Source: Myxococcota bacterium | GTDB taxonomy: Bacteria > Myxococcota_A > UBA9160 > PR03 | Assembly (NCBI GenBank): GCA_030066475.1 | Contig: JASJBO010000010.1 | Coordinates: 1-23,181, forward strand | Direction: 5' to 3' | DNA: 23,181 bases | Shown here: piece by piece, positions 1 through 6,613 of the stretch | Layout: the number at the start of each line of letters is the position of its first letter | Numbering within the stretch: position 1 is the first letter of the stretch | The notes under the pieces: model-generated | Database searches by the model: none | What the model was told of the DNA's origin: nothing | What the model saw: the letters and a program-made list of their open reading frames with translations, nothing else | Made by a program: the position numbers and the translations under genes

Positions 1-833
1 ACCGCGCTGCGCAGGCCGCCCAGGATGCGCACCGCCTCCTCGGCCTGCTGGCGGATCTCGCGCGGTCCGGACTCGCGCAGGCCGTCGAGCACGTCGTCGA
101 GCGCGAAGCGGTTGGCGAAGCGCCCGTTCAGGGTGTCGCCGGCGGCCTCGGCCGCGCCGCTCAGCGCGTCGATCGCGAACTCGGTGACGTCTGCGAACTC
201 GAAGATGTCGTTGAGGATCTCGACCAGCTCGCCGAAGATCCCGTAGTTGCAGTCGTAGTCGACGTCGAGGCGCTCGTAGAGGAGGTCGACCGTGACCGGA
301 TCGCCCGTGTAGAAGTCGTAGGCGATCTCGATCGAGAGGTCCTGCAGGTCGAGCGCGGCGAAGATGCGCGAGCCGCAGAAGAAGCGGGCGACGCTGTCGT
401 CGGGCCGGAACCGCCCGCTGATGTGGACGGTCTCGAAGCCGGCGATCGTGGCGACCACGCTGGTCTGCTCGCCCGACAGGATGAAGGTCGGCACCGGCAG
501 CGAGTACTGGATCGGGTTCAGGCTGCGCACGCCCGGGGTGTTGCGGATGGCCGACTCGATCAGCGGCTTGAACTCGGCCTCGGCCTCGTCGAAGGCGCGG
601 AAGACGTCGTCGTTGGCGACCGTGAGGCTCGACGAGCGGTAGGGCGGCGAGGGCTGCCCGGTGGGCAGGCGGAACTCGAAGCTGGTGGAGGCCGGCTGGG
701 AGGGCGGCGGCGGGATCGGCGGCTCGCCCCACGGCCAGTCCGGAAACTCGGGCTCGTAGCCGAAGGTCTGGGTCGGGGCGGCCGCGAGGCCGGCCAGAGC
801 GAGGGTCAGGACCAGGAAGCTGCGCGCGCGCAT
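1..833 (-). CDS. Secreted protein of unknown function (3' end cut by window)
   Basis: An open frame runs without a stop from the ATG at 833 down to base 1, giving at least 277 residues. The C-terminus lies outside the window. The start has a GAGGAG ribosome site about 9 bases upstream. The first ~20 residues (MRARSFLVLTLALAGLAAA) are a clear Sec signal peptide. A Pro-rich stretch (PPIPPPPSQP) follows, then a mixed alpha/beta region with two Cys (in FFCGSR and YDCNYG). The visible end is Ala/Glu-rich and probably helical, containing AIDALSGAAEAAG and QQAEEAVRIL. I do not recognise a family. It is transcribed away from the STAND regulator that starts at 1023, so the two share an upstream region. 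The signal peptide and reading frame are seen directly; export is inferred. Confidence 0.8.
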   Translation of the reverse strand, partial: MRARSFLVLTLALAGLAAAPTQTFGYEPEFPDWPWGEPPIPPPPSQPASTSFEFRLPTGQPSPPYRSSSLTVANDDVFRAFDEAEAEFKPLIESAIRNTPGVRSLNPIQYSLPVPTFILSGEQTSVVATIAGFETVHISGRFRPDDSVARFFCGSRIFAALDLQDLSIEIAYDFYTGDPVTVDLLYERLDVDYDCNYGIFGELVEILNDIFEFADVTEFAIDALSGAAEAAGDTLNGRFANRFALDDVLDGLRESGPREIRQQAEEAVRILGGLRSA

Positions 834-1022
834 CGGGTGTCTCCTCGTGCTGCGTCTCCAGGACGCGCGAGCCCCGCTCCCGCCGGGCGGTCCTCGCGCT
901 GGCCGGGAGCGTGGACCCGCGCGGGCCCCGCGGCGAGGGGCTTCCGCGGGAGATCCGAAAGTGGTCCGGATTCGGGGCATCCGAGGGGGATCGCCCCCGA
1001 CGCCTGGTATCCTCACGGCTCG
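834..1022. promoter_or_regulatory. Divergent intergenic region between secreted protein and STAND regulator
   Basis: This 189-bp gap separates two head-to-head genes and must hold both promoters. It contains a CCGAA/TTCGG inverted repeat (955-959 and 971-975) and a small hairpin, GGGGG-ATCG-CCCCC (985-998), 25 bases before the regulator's ATG. A TATCCT hexamer at 1009-1014 lies only 8 bases before that ATG. No Shine-Dalgarno sequence precedes the ATG, so a leaderless transcript is possible. The inverted repeat could be an operator for the adjacent regulator, but nothing here proves it. I could not identify a convincing -35 element. Confidence 0.35.
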
Positions 1023-3695
1023 ATGGTCTACGACTTCGGGCGCTTCGAGCTCGACGAGGACGCCTTCGAGCTCACCGAGCACGGTCGGGTCGTTCCGCTC
1101 GAGCGCAAGGTGCTCTCGACGCTGATCTACCTGCTGCGCGAGCGCAACCGGGTGGTGTCGCGCGAGGAGCTGCTGCGCGAGATCTGGCCCGACGTGGCGG
1201 TCTCGGACAGCTCGCTCCAGCGGGTGGTCAGCCGCCTGCACCGCGTCCTGGGCAACGGGGACGGCGAGGCCACCGGCCCGTCGCTGAAGACGGTCTACGG
1301 CAAGGGCTATCGGCTGGTCGGCGAGGTGCGCGTGCGCGCCGCCGCGGACCTGCCGACCGAGGGGCACGTCCACCAGCTGCGCGCGCCGGTCGCGGACTTC
1401 ACGGGGCGCGACGCCGAGCTCATGCTGCTCGAAGAGCGCATCCGCCGCGGCGGCGTGGCGATCTCGGGCTTCTACGGGCTCGGCGGGATCGGGAAGACCG
1501 AGCTGGCGCTGCAGCTCGGCCAGCGCCTGCGCAGCGAGTTCCCCGACGCGCAGATCCTGCTCGACCTGCGCGGCGTCGATCCCGACCCGGTCTCGGTGCG
1601 CGACGCGATGCTGCACGTGATCCAGAGCTTCCACCCCGACCTCCAGCAGCCGGAGTCGGAGGCGCGCGTTGCGGGCCTGTACCGCACCGTGCTCGACGGC
1701 AAGCGCGTGCTGCTGATCATGGACAACGCGCGCGACGAGCACCAGGTGCGGCCGCTGCTGCCGCCGCCGGGCTGCGCGCTGATCGTGACCTCGCGGCGGC
1801 AGTTCGTGCTGCCGGGCATGGAGGCGATGACGCTCGACACGTTGCCGCGCGCCGCGTCGCGCGAGCTGCTGCTGCGGATCGCACCGCGGATCGGCGAGCA
1901 GGCCGAGGCGATCGCCGAGCTGTGCGGCGACCTGCCGCTGGCGCTGCGCCTGGCGGGCAGCGCGCTGGGCCGCTCCGGCCACCTCGACCCGGCGGAGTTC
2001 GCCGCGCGGCTGGCCGACCGCTCCGGGCGGCTCGACCGCTTCGAGGAGGTGCGGGCCAGCATCGAGCTGAGCTTCGAGCAGCTCGACGAGCGCCTCGGCG
2101 AGCGGCTCTGCCAGCTCTCGGTGCTGGGCACGAGCTTCGACCGGCGCGCGGCGGCCGCCGTGTGGGACGAGGACGATCCGGCCCGCGCGCTGGACGACCT
2201 CGACCACCTGCTGGCCTACAGCCTGGTCGACTGGAGCGAGCGCGACGGGGTGGGGCGCTACGCGCTGCACGACCTGGTGCGGCTCTTCGCGGCCGGGCGG
2301 CTGCGCTCGGCCGAGCGGGTGCGCGCCCGCCACGCGCGGCACTTCTGCGAAGTGCTCGCCGAGATCGGCGCCGGCTACCTGGAGGGCGCGGACGGCGTGC
2401 AGCGCGCGCTCGCCGCGTTCGACTTCGAGGCCGACCACATCGGGGTGGGGTTCCGCTGGGCGGCCGATCGGCTGGGTCAGAGCGAGGAGGCGGCGCGGCT
2501 GTGCGTGGGCTACCCCACCGCCGCGTTCGACGTGATCGCGCTGCGCCTGTCGGGCAAGGAGCGCATCTTCTGGTACCGCACCCAGCTCGACGGGGCGCGG
2601 GCGCTGGGCGATCGCGAGCTCGAGAAGGCGGCGCTGGGCTTCCTGGGCAACGCCTATCGCGAGATCGACGAGCCGCACACGGCGCTGCAGCTCTACGAGC
2701 AGCGCCTGGCGTTGAGCCGCGAGGACGGCGACGTCGGCGGCGAGACGGCGGCGCTCGGCCAGATCGGCATCGCCTACTACGCGTGCGGCGAGCCGCGCCG
2801 CGCGATCGAGTACTACGACAAGTGCCTGGCGCTGGCGCAGCGGATCGCGGCGGCCGGCGCGTCCAGCTACGCCGCCGAGTACCTGGTCGCGGCCTACACG
2901 CGCGAGACCGGCGACCGGCGTGGGGCCTGGATCGGGATCGACAGCCTGGGGAGCCCGTACCTGGCGCTCGGCGAGCCGCTGCGGGCGATCAAGCTGTACG
3001 AGGCGTGGCTGGCGCTGGCGCGCGACTTCGGCGACCGGCGCGGCGAGCAGGTCGCGCTCACCAAGATCGGCAGCACGCTGCGCAGCCTGGGCGAGCCCGA
3101 GCGCGCGCGGCCCTACTACGAGAGCTGGCTCGCGATCGCGCGCGAGATGGGCGACCGGCTCGGCGAGGGCTACGCGCTCAGCTACCTGAGCGGGCTGCAC
3201 CTCGAGCTCGGCGAGCCGGACGAGGCGCTGCGCCTGGCGCAGGCGCATCGCGCGATCGCCAGCGAGATCCGCGACCGCCGCGGCGAGTGGCTGGCGATGG
3301 GCAGCCTCGGCAACGCCTACGCGGCGCTGGGCGAGTCTCGGCGCGCCACGCGGCTGTTCGAGCAGTGGCTGCGCTTCACGCGCGAGACCGGTGACCGCCG
3401 CGGCGAGTGTCTGGCGCTCCACCGGCTGGCCGACGCGCGGCTGGTCCTGGGCGAGCGCGAGCGGGCCGTCGAGCTGTACACCGCTTGGCGCGAGCTGGCC
3501 CGCGAGATCGGCGATCGCAGCGGCGAGACCGAGGCCTGCTGGCGGCTCGGCCTCGCGCTCGAGGCCGACGGCCGGCTCCCCGAGGCCGCGGAGCTGCTCG
3601 CCGCGCGCGTGGCCTACGAGCAGGACGTGGGACACTGCCAGGCGAAGCAGCACGCCGAGCACGTCGAAGGCCTGCGCGCGCGGCTCGGCGGCTAG
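1023..3695 (+). CDS. STAND-class transcriptional regulator: OmpR-type winged helix, NB-ARC-like ATPase, TPR repeats
   Basis: The 890-residue protein is probably a cytoplasmic, ligand-gated transcription factor. Residues 1-105 form an OmpR/PhoB-type winged helix, ending in the wing motif KTVYGKGYRLVG. Residues ~125-420 are an NB-ARC-like STAND ATPase: Walker A GLGGIGKT at 152-159, Walker B LLIMDNA at 230-236 (Asp234), a sensor-like IVTSRR, a GLPL-type motif (GDLPLALRL) and an HD motif (LHDLVR). Residues ~530-880 hold about eight TPRs of ~40 residues with the recurring cap GDRRGE. The third repeat carries an extra partial unit (TRETGDRRGAW), as if a neighbour had been partly deleted. In this family the TPRs are thought to sense a ligand or partner and ATP binding switches the protein on. 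I chose the ATG at 1023 because the winged helix begins there; the frame upstream is GC-driven and has no domain. No ribosome site is visible. The target genes are unknown; the divergent secreted protein is the obvious candidate. Confidence 0.9.
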   Translation: MVYDFGRFELDEDAFELTEHGRVVPLERKVLSTLIYLLRERNRVVSREELLREIWPDVAVSDSSLQRVVSRLHRVLGNGDGEATGPSLKTVYGKGYRLVGEVRVRAAADLPTEGHVHQLRAPVADFTGRDAELMLLEERIRRGGVAISGFYGLGGIGKTELALQLGQRLRSEFPDAQILLDLRGVDPDPVSVRDAMLHVIQSFHPDLQQPESEARVAGLYRTVLDGKRVLLIMDNARDEHQVRPLLPPPGCALIVTSRRQFVLPGMEAMTLDTLPRAASRELLLRIAPRIGEQAEAIAELCGDLPLALRLAGSALGRSGHLDPAEFAARLADRSGRLDRFEEVRASIELSFEQLDERLGERLCQLSVLGTSFDRRAAAAVWDEDDPARALDDLDHLLAYSLVDWSERDGVGRYALHDLVRLFAAGRLRSAERVRARHARHFCEVLAEIGAGYLEGADGVQRALAAFDFEADHIGVGFRWAADRLGQSEEAARLCVGYPTAAFDVIALRLSGKERIFWYRTQLDGARALGDRELEKAALGFLGNAYREIDEPHTALQLYEQRLALSREDGDVGGETAALGQIGIAYYACGEPRRAIEYYDKCLALAQRIAAAGASSYAAEYLVAAYTRETGDRRGAWIGIDSLGSPYLALGEPLRAIKLYEAWLALARDFGDRRGEQVALTKIGSTLRSLGEPERARPYYESWLAIAREMGDRLGEGYALSYLSGLHLELGEPDEALRLAQAHRAIASEIRDRRGEWLAMGSLGNAYAALGESRRATRLFEQWLRFTRETGDRRGECLALHRLADARLVLGERERAVELYTAWRELAREIGDRSGETEACWRLGLALEADGRLPEAAELLAARVAYEQDVGHCQAKQHAEHVEGLRARLGG

Positions 3696-3706
3696 CTGAG
3701 CTGGTG

Positions 3707-3770
3707 GACTTCGCTCGCCTGCGGCTCGCTGCGCGCGCCCTACGGGCGCTTGCAGGGGGCTTCTGCCGCA
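3707..3770 (+). repeat. 64-bp dispersed repeat, copy 1 (convergent junction)
   Basis: This is a 64-bp element beginning GACTTCG and ending TTCTGCCGCA. It starts 11 bases after the STAND gene's stop and ends 5 bases before the stop of the opposing GFA gene. It aligns without gaps to copies at 9011-9074 (minus) and 16577-16640 (plus), with about 8 mismatches to the latter. The core GCGCCC-TAC-GGGCGC forms a 6-bp stem with a 3-base loop; other copies keep the stem but have TGT or TGC loops. It could be a bidirectional terminator or a REP-like element. Confidence 0.85.
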
Positions 3771-3775
3771 TGCGC

Positions 3776-4192
3776 CTAGCCACGTTGGGGGAACGGCGCG
3801 CCCTCGCTCTGACGCGGCAGGGCGTCGGCGATCTCGACCCACGGCGCCTTCGACCCGACGAAGACGTGGTCCTCGACCTGGCGCCCCGGGTCGCTGTCGA
3901 GCGTGCCGAGGCGCAGGCCCAGCACGGCGGGTATGTCGTCGCGCCGCTTGTACACCGGCGAGCCACAGCAGCTCGCGAAGAAGCGGTGGATGCCGGGGCT
4001 CGACTCCCAGCTCCGCAGCCGCTCCGCGCCCGCGACGACGCGCAGGTCGTCGGCCTTCACGGCGCAGGTCGTCCCGAAGCTCGAGCCCGAGTGCTTCCGG
4101 CACTGCCAGCAGTGGCAGTAGCTCATCGGCCCCACCAGCTCCCCGTCGATCTCGTAGCGGACCTCGCCGCACGCGCACGATCCCCGGAGCAT
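3776..4192 (-). CDS. GFA-family (CENP-V/GFA fold) zinc-binding protein
   Basis: This 138-residue protein matches the GFA family, named after a protein first described as glutathione-dependent formaldehyde-activating enzyme. Most members have no proven substrate, so I assign no reaction. The family's zinc motifs are visible: C-x-C at Cys6/Cys8 (SCACGEV), CHCWQC with Cys26, Cys28 and Cys31, and a late SCCGSPVY (Cys75, Cys76). One oddity is that the late C-x-x-C-G motif has Ala73 where the first Cys is normally found, though Cys75 is close by and might substitute. The ATG at 4192 starts the domain directly (MLRGSCACG). An AGGA lies about 12 bases upstream. There is no signal peptide, so it is cytoplasmic. 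It is tail-to-tail with the STAND regulator, with repeat copy 1 between them, and lies 43 bases downstream of the Kazal protein gene. Confidence 0.88.
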   Translation of the reverse strand: MLRGSCACGEVRYEIDGELVGPMSYCHCWQCRKHSGSSFGTTCAVKADDLRVVAGAERLRSWESSPGIHRFFASCCGSPVYKRRDDIPAVLGLRLGTLDSDPGRQVEDHVFVGSKAPWVEIADALPRQSEGAPFPQRG

Positions 4193-4235
4193 CAGCGCGC
4201 CCAGTCCTACCGACCCTCGCGCCCGCGCCTCCCCC

Positions 4236-6461
4236 TCACGGGAGCGGGAGGGGCAGGAAGGGCGGGCTGCCGATGCCGGGGCCGGGCTTGCGGCCGAAGT
4301 AGCGGCGGAGGACGTTGAAGTCGGGGATGCCGATGCCGCCGTCGCCGTTGTGGTCGCAGCGGGAGTCGTAGTCCGGGTCGCCCTTTTTCGTGCCGAACTT
4401 GCTGCGGAGCACGTTGAAGTCCGGGATCCCGACCAGACCGTCGTTGTTGTAGTCGGGATCGCAGGCGTCGCCGTAGCTCTGGTTGCCGGGTAGCGAGGTG
4501 TCGTCGTCGGTGCCCGCGTCGGCGTCCTTCTGGTCCGGGTTCGGCACCAGGCGGCAGTTGTCCTTGAAGTCCGGCACGCCGTCCTTGTCGGTGTCCTCGA
4601 AGCAGATCGGCGGGACGCACTCGCCCCGGTGCTTGATCTCGACGTGCGCGCAGCGGGCCTCGCAGGCGTTGCCGTAGGTCTCGCCGTCGACGCCGCACAC
4701 CGGGTCGTAGACGTCCGGGCAGGCACACGGCCAGCACTCACCGCCGCGGCAGATCTCGCCCACCGGGCAGTCGTCGTCCTCGCGGCAGCGGTCGCGGCAC
4801 TCGCCCTCGTGCCGGATCGGGACGTGCGCACAGCGCGCCTCGCAGGCGTTGGGATAGGTCATCCCGTCGACGCCGCAGACCGGATCGTAGATCTCGGGGC
4901 AGCCGCACGCCTCGCACTCCTCGTCCTCGCAGATGAAGCCGACGCGGCAGTCGTCGTCGTCGCGGCAGTCGCGCGGGCACTCGCCCACGAACGCGATCTC
5001 GACGTGCGCGCAGCGAGCCTCGCAGGCGTTGCCATAGGTCACGCCGTCGACGCCGCACACCGGCGCGTAGACCAGCGGGCAGATGCAGCGACCGCAGGTC
5101 CCGTCCTCGCAGATCTCGGGCACCTCGCAGTCGTCGTCGTCACGGCACTCGTCGCAGCGGCCCGGCCGCCGCACCTCGACGTGAGCGCAGCGCGCGAAGC
5201 ACGCGTTGTCGTAGGTCTTGCCGTCGGCGCCGCACACCGGTTCGTAGATCTCCGGACAGCTGCAGGACTCGCAGCGGTTCTCCTCGCACACCTCGCCCAC
5301 GGGACAGCCGTCGTCGTCGCGGCAGCCCTCCTCGCAGGGCCCCTCGTAGGCGACCTCGACCCGGGCGCAGTCCGCGCGACAGTCGTTCCCGTAGGTGTGG
5401 CCGTCGACGCCGCACACGGGGTCGAAGACGGCGGGGCAGATACACGGCCTGCAGATGCCGAGCTGCACGGTGCCCGGCACCGGGTGGCAGGACTGGCCGG
5501 GCGGGCACTGCTCGTTCTCGGTGCACCCGCCGCAGGGGCCGGGGTGCGCCACGGTGGTGCCGTGGCAGAAGGCGTCGAGCTCACCGCACGAGTAGGTGTT
5601 GCCGTCCTCGCCGCACACGAAGTCGGGCCGGAGGCAGGCGATCTGGCAGGGCGGCCGGCACTGCTGCGTCGGCGGGAAGCAGATCTCGTCCTCGTCGCAG
5701 TCGTCGTTGTCGCGGCACTCGGGCTCGGGCCGGCACTCGCCTTCGTGGGCGATCTCCACCCCCGCGCACTGGGCGCGGCAGGCGTTGCCGTAGGTGCCGC
5801 CGTCGACGCCGCACACCGGCTCGTAGACCAGCGGGCACGCGCACGGCTCGCGGCAGGGCCCCTCGTGCGTCACCTCGGCGCCGTGGCAGTGGGCGTCGAG
5901 CTCGCCGCAGGCGTAGGTCACGCCGTCGTCGCCGCACACCGGGTCCTCGACGAAGCAGTCGACCGCACAGGGCGGCTGGCAGCGGTCGGTCGGCGGGAAG
6001 CAGATCTGGTCGTCGCGGCAGTCGTCGTTGTCGCGACAGGGCGGCTTGCCGCACTCGCCCTCGTAGGCGACCTCGACCCCCGCGCAGCGGGCGCGACAGG
6101 CGTTGCCGTAGGTGTTGCCATCGACGCCACACACCGGGTCGTAGACGTGCGGGCAGACGCAGTCCTGGTCGCACGGTCCCTCGGAGACGACCTCGGCGCC
6201 GTGGCAGTGCGCGTCGGCCTCGCCGCACACGTAGGTCACGCCGTCGTCCCCGCACACCGGGTCGGGCACCAGGCAGAGGATCTCGCACGGCTTCTGGCAC
6301 TGGTGGGTTGGCGGGTAGCAGATCAGGTCGTCGGGGCAGTCGATCTCGTCGCGGCACAGGTCGGGGCAGATGTCCCCGAGCTGGGCGGCGGCCGGGGGCG
6401 CCGGGAGCAGGGCGAAGACGGAGAGAAAGAGCAGCCCACGGACCAGATTCCACACGCGCAT
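4236..6461 (-). CDS. Secreted Kazal-repeat protein with thrombospondin-3 and dockerin-like C-terminus
   Basis: This is a 741-residue exported, cysteine-rich protein. Residues 1-26 are a signal peptide (LLFLSVFALLPAPPAAA). Residues ~28-618 hold seven canonical Kazal modules (C-x-C-P-x-x-Y-x-P-V-C-G-x-D-G-x-T-Y-x-N) and three shorter variants with CGDDGVTY and DAHCHGAEV. They alternate with about eight short four-Cys linkers of the type CRDDDDC-x4-IC-x4-C. By alignment with ovomucoid-type Kazal domains, the P1 residues of the canonical modules are His, Leu, Ala, Glu, Leu, Glu and Asp. Residues 619-668 are TSP3-like (DTDKDGVPDFKDNC). Residues ~669-725 have two dockerin-type calcium loops (DYNNDGLVGIPD and DHNGDGGIGIPD). 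The ATG at 6461 has a GGAGG ribosome site. Kazal domains are classic serine-protease inhibitors, and the divergent neighbour encodes a secreted serine protease. Inhibition is inferred, not shown; some Kazal-like (follistatin) domains only bind ligands. Confidence 0.93.
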   Translation of the reverse strand: MRVWNLVRGLLFLSVFALLPAPPAAAQLGDICPDLCRDEIDCPDDLICYPPTHQCQKPCEILCLVPDPVCGDDGVTYVCGEADAHCHGAEVVSEGPCDQDCVCPHVYDPVCGVDGNTYGNACRARCAGVEVAYEGECGKPPCRDNDDCRDDQICFPPTDRCQPPCAVDCFVEDPVCGDDGVTYACGELDAHCHGAEVTHEGPCREPCACPLVYEPVCGVDGGTYGNACRAQCAGVEIAHEGECRPEPECRDNDDCDEDEICFPPTQQCRPPCQIACLRPDFVCGEDGNTYSCGELDAFCHGTTVAHPGPCGGCTENEQCPPGQSCHPVPGTVQLGICRPCICPAVFDPVCGVDGHTYGNDCRADCARVEVAYEGPCEEGCRDDDGCPVGEVCEENRCESCSCPEIYEPVCGADGKTYDNACFARCAHVEVRRPGRCDECRDDDDCEVPEICEDGTCGRCICPLVYAPVCGVDGVTYGNACEARCAHVEIAFVGECPRDCRDDDDCRVGFICEDEECEACGCPEIYDPVCGVDGMTYPNACEARCAHVPIRHEGECRDRCREDDDCPVGEICRGGECWPCACPDVYDPVCGVDGETYGNACEARCAHVEIKHRGECVPPICFEDTDKDGVPDFKDNCRLVPNPDQKDADAGTDDDTSLPGNQSYGDACDPDYNNDGLVGIPDFNVLRSKFGTKKGDPDYDSRCDHNGDGGIGIPDFNVLRRYFGRKPGPGIGSPPFLPLPLP

Positions 6462-6613
6462 GGCCGACCTCCGAACGAAGACCCGCAGACCTTAAACCTG
6501 GAAGTTGTCTTGGAGGTGTGACGCGTGGCACGCTTTCCCCTGGGGGGAGAGGTATCGTCTTCAGGTTTCCTTGCGCGAGTCCCGGTCCCGAGCCGATGGG
6601 AGGCCTGGAAGCC
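6462..6613. promoter_or_regulatory. Shared divergent promoter region, Kazal protein / serine protease
   Basis: This ~150-bp gap is the only space between the start of the Kazal gene (6461, minus) and the start of the protease gene (6614, plus), so both promoters must be here. It is less GC-rich than its surroundings, for example around CTTAAACCTGGAAGTTGTC (6491-6509). The Kazal side ends in GGAGG six bases before its ATG. No textbook promoter hexamers stand out. Confidence 0.4.

Noticed and set aside
423..1022. An in-frame extension that would make the STAND regulator 200 residues longer at its N-terminus
   Set aside because: The extra part is Arg/Gly/Ala-rich low-complexity sequence typical of GC-rich non-coding strands. 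It overlaps the clearly coding minus-strand gene (1-833), and the winged helix begins exactly at the ATG at 1023.
3700..3775. The 64-bp repeat as part of a coding sequence (it can be read as DF-x-RL-x-L-x-ARAL-x-ALAGGF)
   Set aside because: The open frame exists in all copies, but the copies lie between stop codons of unrelated genes, have no start or ribosome site, and the variation preserves the hairpin; only copy 2 is translated, as an accidental end of the protease.
4600..6400. Regular repeats that might suggest a CRISPR array
   Set aside because: The periodicity comes from Kazal codons (about 190-base units with conserved Cys codons); there are no unique spacers of constant length and no cas genes in the window.
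4236..6461. Kazal-repeat gene as eukaryotic contamination
   Set aside because: It has a bacterial signal peptide, a GGAGG ribosome site, no introns, a dockerin-like tail shared with two neighbouring genes, and the same base composition as the rest of the window.
6526..6540. TGGCACG in the Kazal/protease promoter region as a possible sigma-54 -24 element
   Set aside because: No TTGC-type -12 element follows at the right distance; the sequence continues CTTTCCCC.
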